Below the pieces are notes generated by a model. The model saw only the letters and a program-made list of their open reading frames with translations, ran no database searches and had not been told where the DNA came from. Both the position numbers and the translations under genes were made by a program. Of a stretch of 64,000 nucleotides of DNA, positions 33,041 to 42,288 are shown piece after piece. How positions within the stretch are numbered: the stretch's first letter is position 1; every line of letters starts with the position of its first letter. Location of the stretch: positions 2,542,001 through 2,606,000 of the forward strand of contig NZ_CP011412.1 of assembly GCF_001007875.1 (NCBI RefSeq). The letters are read 5' to 3'. This DNA comes from Sedimenticola thiotaurini. GTDB taxonomy: Bacteria; Pseudomonadota; Gammaproteobacteria; Chromatiales; Chromatiaceae.

Positions 33041-36000
33041 ATGAAGCGTCTCTACCACTTCTCGCTCAGAACCGCCCGGCGGTTACTGATTCTTTCTATT
33101 CTGCTGGTCGCCCTGCTGGTGATCACCGGTCGCCTGCTGGCCCCGCTGGCGGCCCAGTATCGCGCCGATGTAGCTACCTGGGCCAGCGAGCTTCTGGGTC
33201 AGCCGGTGGAAGTGGGCAGACTACAGGGCTCCTGGCGGGGGCTGGGTCCGGTACTGATACTCTACGATCTGCAACTGATCAACCCGGAGAACCAGCAACC
33301 GACCCTGTACCTGGACGAGGTGCGGGTCAGTTTTGGTCTGCTGGACTCCCTGCGACAACTCTATCCGGCTGTGCGCAAGGTCTCGTTCATAGCACCCGAA
33401 CTGCGGGTAACACGACGGCCAAATGGCGCTATCACCATCGGCAGCCTGGATGAACTCAATGAACTCGCTCCGGGAGACGGTAGTTCAGCATTTCTGTTAC
33501 CGACCCACCTGAGCCTGGAACAGGGCAAGGTGATCTGGGAAGACCAGATGGTGAATGTGGCCCCACTGAGCCTGGTTGATGTAAACCTGGACCTGCGCAA
33601 CAGCGGCACCCGCCACCAGCTCAACGGCAGTGTCACCCTGCCGGGTGAACGACCCGGCCAGATAACACTGGCCATCGATCTGCAGGGACAACTGGACAGG
33701 ATCGACAGCTGGAGCGCCCGCAGTTATACCCGGAGCAGCGGCATCGACCTGGCTTTCCTGCTCAACCGCCGGGTGGCACAGCAGTACCGTTTCAGCAACC
33801 GGGAAGCGGAGATGGAACTGTGGGGCGAATGGGACCATAACGGCCTGATCAGCATGGAAGGAACCACCCGCTGGGAACAGCTGGCAATTACACGCCAGGC
33901 CAGCACGGCAGGACAATCCAGCAGCACCCTGGAACTGGACAACGCCTCGGGCGCCGTGCGTCTTCAGCGGCTGGACAGTGGCTGGCGACTGGATCTGGCA
34001 AACCTGCAGATCGAACGCAATGGCCGGAAATGGCCGGAGTCCCGGCTGGGGGCGATTGCCCAACAGGATGACCAGGGTCGTTGGCGGATTCGCGCCGGCA
34101 GCAGTCGCCTGCGGGTAGAAGATATACACGCCATCAGCACCCTGTTCCCCCTACCCGACCATGGCATTAAACAGATGCTGGAACGGGTGGAGGCGAACGG
34201 CAGCCTGAATAACCTGCGGCTCGATTTCCAACAACAACCGGAGGGCGATCACTGGTCAGCCAGGGGCGAGGTGACAGAATTCTCCAGCCGACCGTGGCAG
34301 GGAGTACCCGGAGTAAACAACCTGGACCTGGCCTTCTGGATGGATACCCAACAGGGTACAGTCACCCTCAATGCCGCCAACGTCACAGTGGACTTTGCCG
34401 ATCTGTTCAGAGATCCACTGCAACTGAAACGGCTGCAGGGCAACCTGAACTGGCAACTGAACCCGGACGGTGACCTGATCATCACCACCGATAAGCTACT
34501 GGCGGAAAATGATGACATCCACACACTGAACCGGATGCGCCTGACCCTGCCCGACGACGACCAGGCATCCCCATTTCTGGACTTGCAGAGCGATTTCTGG
34601 AATGGCGACGCCAGCACCACACACCGCTACCTGCCGGCCGGCATCATGGGCGACAGTGTGGTCGCCTGGGTGGACCGCAGTATCGGCAGTGGCCGGGTGA
34701 CCGAAGGCAGCGCACTGGTACGGGGTCCGCTGGCGGACTTTCCCTTTGAACAGACCTCCAGCGGGCGTTTCGAGGTGTTCTTTAATGCGGAGGATCTGCA
34801 ACTCGACTACTGGCCCGAATGGCCGCCACTGAAAAATCTGAACGCCCAGGTGCGCTTCCTGAACAACAGCTTTGACGCCTGGGCCAGCAGCGGGCAGATC
34901 CTGGACAGCCAGCTCACCACCACCCATGCCCGCATCGACCACCTGGCGCACACCTCGCCACTGAAACTGACCGGCACGGTGGCGGGACCGCTCAACGACC
35001 ACCTGCGCCTGCTGACCGAATCCCCCCTGAAGCAGGACTTCGCTGCCCTGGTCAAAGACCTGAAGGGTGAAGGTTCGAGCCAATTGGAGCTCGCCTTCAG
35101 CCTGCCCATCGACGACGGCTCCGATTTCCAGCTGGATGGCCGCCTCAGCTTCCTCGACTCCACACTCCGGCTGGAGCAGTGGCAGCTGGATTTGAGCGAG
35201 ATCCGGGGCGACCTGCAGTTCGATCAGGACCATATCTTTGCCAGCGGCATCAGCGGCAAAGTACTTAATCAGCCGATCCGGGTAGATGTCACCACTCCCG
35301 AAAACAGCCGCAACAGCACCCGTATTAGCGCCACCGGCAAGATTCCGGTCAGTACATTACAGAAACAGCTTCCGGCACTGGATTTGGCAGCGTTCGCCTC
35401 AGGCAGCAGCCAATGGCAACTGGACGTGGACATTCCCCATTTCGCGGCCGGCCCGAATGCCCCGGTACCGGTGCGGGCCCGTACGGATCTGGTGGGCATC
35501 CGCATCGATCAACCGATGCCCCTGGGTAAAACGGCGGAGGCAGTACGGCCCCTGCTGCTGGAGACCCGGATCGATCATAAACCGCTACAGCAATTACATA
35601 TCCGTTATGACAACCGCATCGACATGGCCCTGGCCATCGATCGCCGCCGCGCCGATCAACCGCAACTCGAACGGGGCAGCATTGTGCTCGGGGGGGAGCG
35701 GGCCAGTCTGCCGGATCGCGCCGGACTGGAGCTGTCGGGACGACTGGAAACACTCCAATTATCGCCCTGGCTGGAGCGACTCGGCAGCGCGGGTTCAACC
35801 AGCCAGTTGCCGCCCATCAATCGCCTGGCGCTGGAGATCGGCAAACTGGAGATCGCCACACAACAGACCGGGCCGGTACGCCTCTCCCTGCAACGGGGCG
35901 ACAGCCACTGGGAAGGCGACATTGTCAGCGACTGGGCAGAGGGCGCCATCCTGTTACCACTGGACTGGTCCCATTCAAGCACCCTGACTGGCAAACTGAA

Positions 36001-37405
36001 ACGGCTGCAGCTGGATCCCTGGCTGAGTCTGCTGGAGAGCCAGACAGGTACGGATGAGAGCCAAGCCACATTGCCCCAGCGCCTCATGCTGACCGTCGAC
36101 CAGTTGCAGTATAAAAAGGCGAAGATCACCGATTTCAGTCTCGAGCTGAACCAGGATTCACAGGCCTGGCAGGCAGATTTCAACAGCAGCCACTTCAGTG
36201 GTGATGCCCGGGTACCCCTTGACCCGCTGCAGGCCCCCATCACCCTGACCCTGGATTACCTGAATCTGGATATGGACGAGGCGCTGTTCGACAGACCCGA
36301 GCAGCCCCTGGAGAAGGCCCAGGAACAGCTGAACCCGGAGCGGATTCCCACTATCCGGGTACAGGTGGACAAATTCAATATCAACCAAAAACCGTTTGGC
36401 ACCCTGCAACTGATCACCCGGCGGGTGGATAACGGCCTGAGCCTGGAAAGCCTGGCCATCGACTCGGAACGGTTGCAACTGAACCTCACCGGTGACTGGC
36501 TGCTGACCCACCCCCCGGCCTCCACCAGCCGTATCAACCTGACACTCACCAGCCCGGATCTGGGTGGTGTATTCCAGGATATACGCCTGTCAGACAACCT
36601 GGATGATGCACCGGTACAGATCAACAGCCATATCAACTGGCCGGGATCCCCGTTCGACTTCAGCACACGGCTGATCAGTGGTGAGCTGTCGATGCAGATC
36701 GGCAAAGGCCGCTTCCTCCAGGTCGATCCAGGTGTTGGGCGGTTGTTCGGACTGTTCAACCTGGGTGCGCTGAAGCGCCGTCTGAGCTTCGATTTCAGTG
36801 ACATTTTCAAAAAGGGCTTCACCTTCGACAGCATTGATGGCAATTTCCTGCTGGATACGGGTGATGCGTTCACCAACGACTTCCGTATGCTGGGGCCATC
36901 GGCCGATATCGAACTGTCGGGGCGGATCGGCCTGGGCGATGAGGATGTGGATGCCCTGGTGATCATTACGCCCAAGATCTCCTCCAGCATCCCCCTGGCC
37001 GGCGCCATTGCCGGCGGTCCGGCGGTCGGTGCTGCGCTGTTTCTGGCCCAACAGCTGATGGGCGACTCCATTGACCGGGCCACCCGGCTGGAATATATGG
37101 CCACCGGATCCTGGGACGATCCGCTACTGACCCCCCAGAGCAGAGACAACCGGGAAGAGAACAAACCGGCAGCAGAGGAGGCGACCCCGGACCGATCAAC
37201 GGCAGGCAGCACGCAGGCCGGCAGTGCCACAGTCGGGCCTGCCCCCGCCACACCCTCCGACACCACCCCGGCAGAGGCAACCGCGCCGGACCAAACCGGG
37301 ACCGAAGCGCCGTCGGAAAAGCCGCCCGGTTTTTTCTCCCGTCTGCTGAAGAAGATCAAACCCAGCGCCCCCACCTACCAGGAGAACGCACCGGGTGCAC
37401 AGTAG
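33041..37405 (+). CDS. yhdP: YhdP-family AsmA-like envelope protein
   Basis: This 1454-residue protein has one N-terminal membrane helix (about 12-36, LLILSILLVALLVITGRLL) and a very long beta-rich periplasmic region of the AsmA/DUF3971 type. It ends with GDEDVDALVIITPKISSSIPLAGAIAGGPAVGAA, split here as VIITPKISSSIPLAG and AIAGGPAVGAA. YhdP is one of the bridge-like proteins that move phospholipid to the outer membrane. It is longer than E. coli YhdP (1266) mainly because of a Pro/Ala/Thr-rich tail (about 1370-1454). The rng-yhdP-nit-tldD order supports the call. Confidence 0.92.
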   Translation: MKRLYHFSLRTARRLLILSILLVALLVITGRLLAPLAAQYRADVATWASELLGQPVEVGRLQGSWRGLGPVLILYDLQLINPENQQPTLYLDEVRVSFGLLDSLRQLYPAVRKVSFIAPELRVTRRPNGAITIGSLDELNELAPGDGSSAFLLPTHLSLEQGKVIWEDQMVNVAPLSLVDVNLDLRNSGTRHQLNGSVTLPGERPGQITLAIDLQGQLDRIDSWSARSYTRSSGIDLAFLLNRRVAQQYRFSNREAEMELWGEWDHNGLISMEGTTRWEQLAITRQASTAGQSSSTLELDNASGAVRLQRLDSGWRLDLANLQIERNGRKWPESRLGAIAQQDDQGRWRIRAGSSRLRVEDIHAISTLFPLPDHGIKQMLERVEANGSLNNLRLDFQQQPEGDHWSARGEVTEFSSRPWQGVPGVNNLDLAFWMDTQQGTVTLNAANVTVDFADLFRDPLQLKRLQGNLNWQLNPDGDLIITTDKLLAENDDIHTLNRMRLTLPDDDQASPFLDLQSDFWNGDASTTHRYLPAGIMGDSVVAWVDRSIGSGRVTEGSALVRGPLADFPFEQTSSGRFEVFFNAEDLQLDYWPEWPPLKNLNAQVRFLNNSFDAWASSGQILDSQLTTTHARIDHLAHTSPLKLTGTVAGPLNDHLRLLTESPLKQDFAALVKDLKGEGSSQLELAFSLPIDDGSDFQLDGRLSFLDSTLRLEQWQLDLSEIRGDLQFDQDHIFASGISGKVLNQPIRVDVTTPENSRNSTRISATGKIPVSTLQKQLPALDLAAFASGSSQWQLDVDIPHFAAGPNAPVPVRARTDLVGIRIDQPMPLGKTAEAVRPLLLETRIDHKPLQQLHIRYDNRIDMALAIDRRRADQPQLERGSIVLGGERASLPDRAGLELSGRLETLQLSPWLERLGSAGSTSQLPPINRLALEIGKLEIATQQTGPVRLSLQRGDSHWEGDIVSDWAEGAILLPLDWSHSSTLTGKLKRLQLDPWLSLLESQTGTDESQATLPQRLMLTVDQLQYKKAKITDFSLELNQDSQAWQADFNSSHFSGDARVPLDPLQAPITLTLDYLNLDMDEALFDRPEQPLEKAQEQLNPERIPTIRVQVDKFNINQKPFGTLQLITRRVDNGLSLESLAIDSERLQLNLTGDWLLTHPPASTSRINLTLTSPDLGGVFQDIRLSDNLDDAPVQINSHINWPGSPFDFSTRLISGELSMQIGKGRFLQVDPGVGRLFGLFNLGALKRRLSFDFSDIFKKGFTFDSIDGNFLLDTGDAFTNDFRMLGPSADIELSGRIGLGDEDVDALVIITPKISSSIPLAGAIAGGPAVGAALFLAQQLMGDSIDRATRLEYMATGSWDDPLLTPQSRDNREENKPAAEEATPDRSTAGSTQAGSATVGPAPATPSDTTPAEATAPDQTGTEAPSEKPPGFFSRLLKKIKPSAPTYQENAPGAQ

Positions 37406-37585
37406 GCTGCGGCTTGCCAATAACACCATCCTGACAGCCATCCGGGATAGCACTCCCATCACGGCAGCAGAGCCCGTCGCTAGTACGGCGCCCCCATTTG
37501 GTCACAAGTCAGGGTTAATGCTATGCTCCGGCAGACCGCAGACGGATCATAATATTTAGAACCTTAGGGAACACACGCGCCCAGC

Positions 37586-38407
37586 ATGAGCATAGAAAAG
37601 AACAAAGTTTGCGCCATTCAGATGGCGACCGGACCCAATGTCAGCGCCAATCTGCTCGAGGTGGAGCGGCTGGTCACCGAGGCGGTGGAGAATGGTGCCG
37701 GACTGGTGGTGTTGCCGGAGAACTTCGCCTTTATGGGCAAACGGGACAAGGATCTCTGTGCACTGCGGGAGGTGGACCAGGATGGCCCGCTGCAGGAGTT
37801 TCTCAGCCAGTTGGCCAAACGTCATGAGATCTGGATTGTGGGCGGTACCATCCCGCTGGAGGCGCACGACAACAGCAAGGTGCGCGCCGCCTGTATCGTT
37901 TACGATGCCCAGGGCAAGCGGGTTGGCCGCTACGACAAGATCCACCGCTTCGACGTCAACCTGGTCGAAGCCAACGAACGTTACGCCGAGTCGGAAACCA
38001 TCGAGGCGGGTGACCAGGTAGTGGTGCTCGACTCACCGTTCGGCAAGCTGGGAATCGCGGTCTGTTACGACCTACGGTTTCCGGAGCTGTTCCGTAAACT
38101 GCTGGACAAGGGCATGGAGGTGGCCTGCATGCCGTCCGCTTTCACCGCCATCACCGGCAAGGCCCATTGGGATACCCTGGTACGGGCCCGGGCGATTGAA
38201 AACCTCTCCTATGTGGTCGCCGCAGCCCAGGGCGGCTTTCATATCAACGGCCGCGAGACCCACGGCCACAGCATGATCGTGGACCCCTGGGGTAATATCC
38301 TGGCACGGGTTCCGCGGGGCACCGGATCGGTCAGTTGCAAACTCGACCTGGGCTACCTCGCCTCACTGCGGCGAAACTTCCCGACCATCAGCCACCGTAA
38401 ACTCTAG
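37586..38407 (+). CDS. Nit1-type carbon-nitrogen hydrolase
   Basis: This 273-residue nitrilase-superfamily enzyme has the full triad: E45 (VVLPENFAFMG), K118 (RYDKIHRFDV) and C160 (AVCYDLRFPELFR). The KIHRFDV and CYDLRFPE sequences are typical of Nit1/YbeM-type amidases, which hydrolyse deaminated glutathione, a repair reaction. In Pseudomonas a similar gene also lies between yhdP and tldD. The exact substrate is inferred from the family only. Confidence 0.9.
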   Translation: MSIEKNKVCAIQMATGPNVSANLLEVERLVTEAVENGAGLVVLPENFAFMGKRDKDLCALREVDQDGPLQEFLSQLAKRHEIWIVGGTIPLEAHDNSKVRAACIVYDAQGKRVGRYDKIHRFDVNLVEANERYAESETIEAGDQVVVLDSPFGKLGIAVCYDLRFPELFRKLLDKGMEVACMPSAFTAITGKAHWDTLVRARAIENLSYVVAAAQGGFHINGRETHGHSMIVDPWGNILARVPRGTGSVSCKLDLGYLASLRRNFPTISHRKL

Positions 38408-38447
38408 CGACCTGGCGCTGTCTACCATAACAGACAGCGCCAGTCGC
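38407..38447 (+). terminator. Long perfect hairpin after the Nit1-type gene
   Basis: CTGGCGCTGTCT (38412-38423) pairs perfectly with AGACAGCGCCAG (38432-38443) across an eight-base loop, and GCGA/TCGC extend the stem. It starts at the stop codon of the hydrolase gene. No T-run follows, so intrinsic termination is doubtful. It may stabilise the mRNA end or act with Rho. Confidence 0.5.
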
Positions 38448-38539
38448 CGCCTGGAGAGCCTTGGCGGGTTTTCTGGGCTATAGTCAGTGATTCAACCCTA
38501 AACCAGATTCAGCAACCGCAGGATTCAGCAAACACCAGC

Positions 38540-39982
38540 ATGTCAGACGCCATTGAAATCGCACAAAACACCCTCCTCACCCCCGCCTCACTGAGCGACA
38601 GTGACCTTGACCGGGTAATGGACCAACTGCTCACCTCCCAGATCGACGCCGCCGACATCTACTTCCAGGCCAGCCGCCTGGAGTCCTGGGTGCTGGAGGA
38701 CGGTATCATCCGGGACGGCAACTACAATATCGAACAGGGAGTGGGGGTTCGCGCCATCAGTGGTGAAAAAACCGGCTTTGCCTACACCGACGAGATCGCC
38801 CTGCCGAGCCTGCTGGAGGCGGGCCGGACCGCCCGGGCCATCGCCCGCGCCGGCAGCCAGGGCCGTACCCGGTTGAACCGCACCGCCCCGGGCCAACAGC
38901 TGTATACCCCACTCAATCCGCTGGACACCATGACCGAGGATGAGAAAGTCGGTCTGTTACGCAAGCTGGATGCCGAGGCGCGACGCCAGGATCCGAGGGT
39001 ACAACAGGTCATCGCCAGCCTGGTGGCAGCCCATGACGTGGTCATGGTGGCGGCCAGCGATGGCACCCTGAGCGGCGATGTGCGTCCACTGGTGCGCTGC
39101 AATGTACACGTTATTGTGGAGGCCGACGGTCGCCGTGAACAGGGTTCCAGTGGTGGTGGTGCCCGACAGAGCTTCCAGTTCTTCATCGACGAGGAGCGCG
39201 CCCTGGGTTATGCCCGGGAGGCGGTGCGCCAGGCACTGGTCAACCTGGAGGCGGAAGATGCACCGGCCGGCGGCATGACCGTGGTACTGGGCCCGGGCTG
39301 GCCGGGTATCCTGCTGCACGAGGCGATCGGCCACGGGCTGGAAGGGGACTTTAACCGCAAAGGCACTTCCGCTTTCTCCGGTCGTATCGGCGAGAAGGTG
39401 GCCGCCGAGGGGTGTACCGTGGTGGATGACGGCACCCTGCCCGGTCGGCGTGGCTCACTCAACATGGATGATGAAGGCACCCCCTCCCAGTGCACCGTTC
39501 TGATCGAAAACGGTCGCCTGAAGGGCTATATGCAGGACAAGCATAACGCCCACCTGATGGGGGGCCACTCCACCGGTAACGGCCGGCGCGAGTCCTATGC
39601 CCATCTGCCCATGCCGCGCATGACCAACACCTACATGCTGCCCGGCCAGCACGACCCGGGGGAGATCATCGCGTCGGTCAAACAGGGGCTCTACGCAGCC
39701 AACTTCGGCGGTGGACAGGTGGATATCACCTCCGGCAAGTTTGTCTTCTCCGCCAGCGAGGCCTATCTGATCGAGAATGGCAAGGTGACCCGTCCGGTGC
39801 GGGGGGCCACCCTGATCGGCAGTGGCCCCGAAGTACTCACCCGGGTCAGCATGATCGGCAACGACCTGGAACTGGATGCCGGGGTCGGCACCTGTGGCAA
39901 GGATGGCCAGAGTGTTCCGGTCGGTGTCGGCCAGCCCACCCTGAAAATAGACAATCTCACCGTCGGCGGCACCAGCGCCTGA
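38540..39982 (+). CDS. tldD: Metalloprotease TldD
   Basis: TldD is the catalytic subunit of the TldD/TldE (PmbA) protease, which degrades unfolded peptides and matures microcin-type peptides. The 480-residue protein contains the zinc motif [11 protein letters not shown] (His-Glu-x-x-x-His) near the middle and the downstream Cys in [18 protein letters not shown]. Partner pmbA follows after 23 bp on the same strand. Confidence 0.97.
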   Translation: MSDAIEIAQNTLLTPASLSDSDLDRVMDQLLTSQIDAADIYFQASRLESWVLEDGIIRDGNYNIEQGVGVRAISGEKTGFAYTDEIALPSLLEAGRTARAIARAGSQGRTRLNRTAPGQQLYTPLNPLDTMTEDEKVGLLRKLDAEARRQDPRVQQVIASLVAAHDVVMVAASDGTLSGDVRPLVRCNVHVIVEADGRREQGSSGGGARQSFQFFIDEERALGYAREAVRQALVNLEAEDAPAGGMTVVLGPGWPGILLHEAIGHGLEGDFNRKGTSAFSGRIGEKVAAEGCTVVDDGTLPGRRGSLNMDDEGTPSQCTVLIENGRLKGYMQDKHNAHLMGGHSTGNGRRESYAHLPMPRMTNTYMLPGQHDPGEIIASVKQGLYAANFGGGQVDITSGKFVFSASEAYLIENGKVTRPVRGATLIGSGPEVLTRVSMIGNDLELDAGVGTCGKDGQSVPVGVGQPTLKIDNLTVGGTSA

Positions 39983-40005
39983 ACCCCTTGCAGCGAGACA
40001 GATCA

Positions 40006-41349
40006 ATGAGTGAGCAGTACCCGATAGCAGCACGTCAGGCGCAACTTGAACAGATGGTGGACGACCTGTTGAAAGAGGCCCACAAACAGGGCGCCAGCGC
40101 CGCCGAAGCGGCCGTTTCCAGTGACAGTGGCCTCTCCATCAGCGTGCGCAAGGGGGAGGTGGAGACCATCGAGCATACCCGCGACCAGGGGTTGGGGGTG
40201 ACTGTCTACTTCGGTCAGCGCAAAGGTACCGCCAGCACCTCGGACTTCAAACCGGAAGCGATCCGCGACACGGTACGGGCGGCCTGTAACATCGCCCGCT
40301 TTACCAACGAAGACCCCTACAGCGGTCTGGCCGATGCCGACCTGATGGCCAGGGACCTGCCGGAGCTGGATCTCTACCATCCCTGGGATATCACGCCGGA
40401 AGCGGCCATCGAACTGGGAGTGCGCTGTGAACGGGCCGCACTGGAGCTGGATCCTCGCATCAGCAATACCGAGGGCGCCAGTGTCAACAGCCACAACGGA
40501 CTGCATGTGTACGGTAACAGCCACGGATTTATCGGCGGTTACCCGAGCAGCCGCCACAGCCTCAGCTGCTCGGTGATCGGCCAGCAGGATGACAGCATGC
40601 AACGGGACTACTGGTATACCGTGAGCCGCCGTGCCGAGGATCTGGAATCGGAACTGGAGGTGGGCAGAAAAGCCGCTGAACGGACCCTGGCCCGCCTGGG
40701 AGCACGCAAAATCGGCACCCGGCAGGCACCGGTCATTTTCCGCGCCGACGTGGCTGGCAGCCTGCTGCGCAGCCTGATCAGCGCCATCAGCGGTTCCAGC
40801 CTCTACCGCAAGGCCAGCTTCCTGCTCGATCACCTGGGCAAACCGATCTTTCCGGCCCACATCCAGATCCAGGAGAGTCCGCGCATTCCACGGGGCCTGG
40901 GCAGCGCCGCATTCGACAGTGAAGGGGTCGCCACCTACGATAAACAGATTATTGCCGACGGCATCCTGCAGACCTACCTGCTCAGCAGCTATTCAGCCCG
41001 TAAGCTGGGCATGCAGACCACCGCCAACGCCGGGGGGGTGCATAACCTGAGCATCACGCCGGGGGAACAGGATCTGGAGGAGATGCTGCAGGAGATGGGC
41101 ACCGGTCTGCTGGTCACGGAAATGATGGGACAGGGGGTCAACATGGTCACGGGAGACTACTCCCGGGGCGCCGCCGGCTTCTGGGTGGAGCAGGGAGAGA
41201 TCCAGTACCCGGTGGAAGAGATCACCATCGCCGGCAACCTGAAACAGATGTTCGCCCAGTTACGGGCAGTGGGCAGTGACGAAGAGCGGCGCAGCAGTAT
41301 CCGCACCGGTTCCCTGCTGATCGAACAGATGACCATCGCGGGGGAATAG
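40006..41349 (+). CDS. pmbA: TldE/PmbA subunit of the TldD protease
   Basis: This 447-residue protein is the partner of TldD. It lacks the HExxxH motif, as expected for the non-catalytic subunit. Family features include GLSISVRKGEVETIEHTRDQ, split here as SISVRKGEVETIEHTR, and the C-terminal GRAAGFW-like segment SRGAAGFWVEQGEIQYPVEE. The ATG at 40006 (MSEQYPIAAR) was taken over an upstream TTG. It ends the rng-yhdP-nit-tldD-pmbA run. Confidence 0.95.
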   Translation: MSEQYPIAARQAQLEQMVDDLLKEAHKQGASAAEAAVSSDSGLSISVRKGEVETIEHTRDQGLGVTVYFGQRKGTASTSDFKPEAIRDTVRAACNIARFTNEDPYSGLADADLMARDLPELDLYHPWDITPEAAIELGVRCERAALELDPRISNTEGASVNSHNGLHVYGNSHGFIGGYPSSRHSLSCSVIGQQDDSMQRDYWYTVSRRAEDLESELEVGRKAAERTLARLGARKIGTRQAPVIFRADVAGSLLRSLISAISGSSLYRKASFLLDHLGKPIFPAHIQIQESPRIPRGLGSAAFDSEGVATYDKQIIADGILQTYLLSSYSARKLGMQTTANAGGVHNLSITPGEQDLEEMLQEMGTGLLVTEMMGQGVNMVTGDYSRGAAGFWVEQGEIQYPVEEITIAGNLKQMFAQLRAVGSDEERRSSIRTGSLLIEQMTIAGE

Positions 41350-41377
41350 GGGCGGTTGGGGAAGATTTTCCGGGTGC

Positions 41378-41585
41378 CAAAAAAAGAAACGGGACCGACA
41401 GGTCCCAATTAACACTCCTCCAGGCTTTATATGTAGATACGTCCAGGACGTTCTTCTTTTTGTTTGCCTGCTTGTTGTCAGACCGTACCACTCTATTAGT
41501 ATTTAATGGTGGCTTGAGTCTGTACGGCGCCTTAACGGCTGCGGTCCAACAGGACCGGTCCCCCTCCTACTATTCTTATTCTGCT
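41378..41585 (-). ncRNA. Candidate small RNA on the leftward strand
   Basis: A leftward promoter and terminator enclose about 205 bp without a protein gene. In between, the leftward transcript could form CGGTCC-TGTT-GGACCG (41542-41557) and a two-part stem, with CAGAC/GTCTG outside (41518-41522 with 41479-41483) and CCAC/GTGG inside. It also contains ACGTC-CAG-GACGT (41439-41451) and several GGA triplets, some in single-stranded positions. No match to 6S, tmRNA, SRP RNA or RNase P RNA was recognised. The assignment rests on the signals and structure alone. Confidence 0.55.
41379..41406 (-). terminator. Leftward Rho-independent terminator
   Basis: Read on the minus strand, GGGACC-TGTC-GGTCCC (41406-41391) is followed by GTTTC and seven Ts. 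On the plus strand the hairpin is preceded by the A-run and followed by AATTAAC, so it acts leftward. All annotated genes for several kilobases on both sides are rightward, so it must serve an unannotated leftward transcript. Confidence 0.75.
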
Positions 41586-41591
41586 GGCTTA

Positions 41592-41620
41592 AACATAACC
41601 TGTCGCCAGGCTTTTATCAA
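41592..41620 (-). promoter_or_regulatory. Leftward sigma-70-type promoter
   Basis: On the minus strand TTGATA (41620-41615) and TATGTT (41597-41592) are separated by 17 bp; they match five and four of six consensus bases. The predicted start near 41585 is about 180 bp upstream of the leftward terminator hairpin. Confidence 0.5.
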
Positions 41621-41835
41621 CAGCTAATTTATTGATATTAAAAAGCAAATCAGCCTTGCTCCAAGCCATATCCGATCTGGCTGGAACGAAAAACGTTCGC
41701 TACAGTAAACGGTTCATTTGTATCAAGTCAATAGGTAAAGTATCCGCCGCGTGGAATTAAGCACCACTGGGCAAGGACAACCGGAATAGGTTATCCTTAT
41801 GTATCGTTAACAAGGCATAAGATAAATATATAGCT

Positions 41836-42180
41836 ATGCAAACCATTCCTGATATTACCGATAACGAAACCTGGATCATCCGCACCACCCTGCGGGAGCG
41901 TTACAACCAGGAAGTTGAGTTGCAACTGGCCGACTCTGAAATACGGCTGCGCCCCTCCGACCGGGAGTTGAGCGCCTGCCCGGTCTGGTACTGGCAGTGG
42001 GACGGCTGCCATTTTGTCATTTTCAAGACCGGCGACAGAAACTACCGCTGTCAGTTCTTCTACAAGCCCTACCAGCAGTACGGCACCGGCGTCTACGAAT
42101 ACACCGATATCACCGAATGCGCAGTCTCACTGTTACAGGCGCAGGCTGATCACGAAGCCAAGGAGCGGGGTGATATCTGA
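41836..42180 (+). CDS. Unrecognised 114-residue protein
   Basis: No family was recognised. The soluble, acidic product contains many aromatic residues in a central segment (PVWYWQWDGCHFVIFKTG, then YRCQFFYKPYQQYGTGVYEY) and three cysteines. It has no signal peptide or membrane helix. Codon use looks like that of neighbouring genes, which supports a real gene, but the ribosome site is poor. It is 108 bp upstream of the PPi-phosphofructokinase gene and could be co-transcribed with it. Confidence 0.6.
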   Translation: MQTIPDITDNETWIIRTTLRERYNQEVELQLADSEIRLRPSDRELSACPVWYWQWDGCHFVIFKTGDRNYRCQFFYKPYQQYGTGVYEYTDITECAVSLLQAQADHEAKERGDI

Positions 42181-42288
42181 CGGGCCGGAGCAAATTATCC
42201 AGTCCCAGGGTTTGTTACCCGCCGCCCGATGTGACCCGATATCGAAAAGCATTTAATACTAAAACCTACTGAGAGGAAGAGTGAAGGC

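Larger units (their letters stand above)
41350..41835. other. 486-bp AT-richer intergenic region between pmbA and an unknown gene
   Basis: No convincing protein gene occurs here on either strand. The region is visibly richer in A and T than its neighbours. Rightward, a short hairpin ACGTC-CAG-GACGT followed by TCTTCTTTTT (41439-41460) may weakly terminate pmbA transcription. Leftward, a promoter and a terminator bracket a candidate small RNA, listed separately. The last 200 bp before the 114-residue gene hold several AT-rich stretches but no clear promoter. Confidence 0.7.

Noticed and set aside
41222-41491. 89-residue leftward reading frame over the pmbA end
   Set aside because: It overlaps the pmbA coding end antisense and reads through the terminator hairpin; no protein features.
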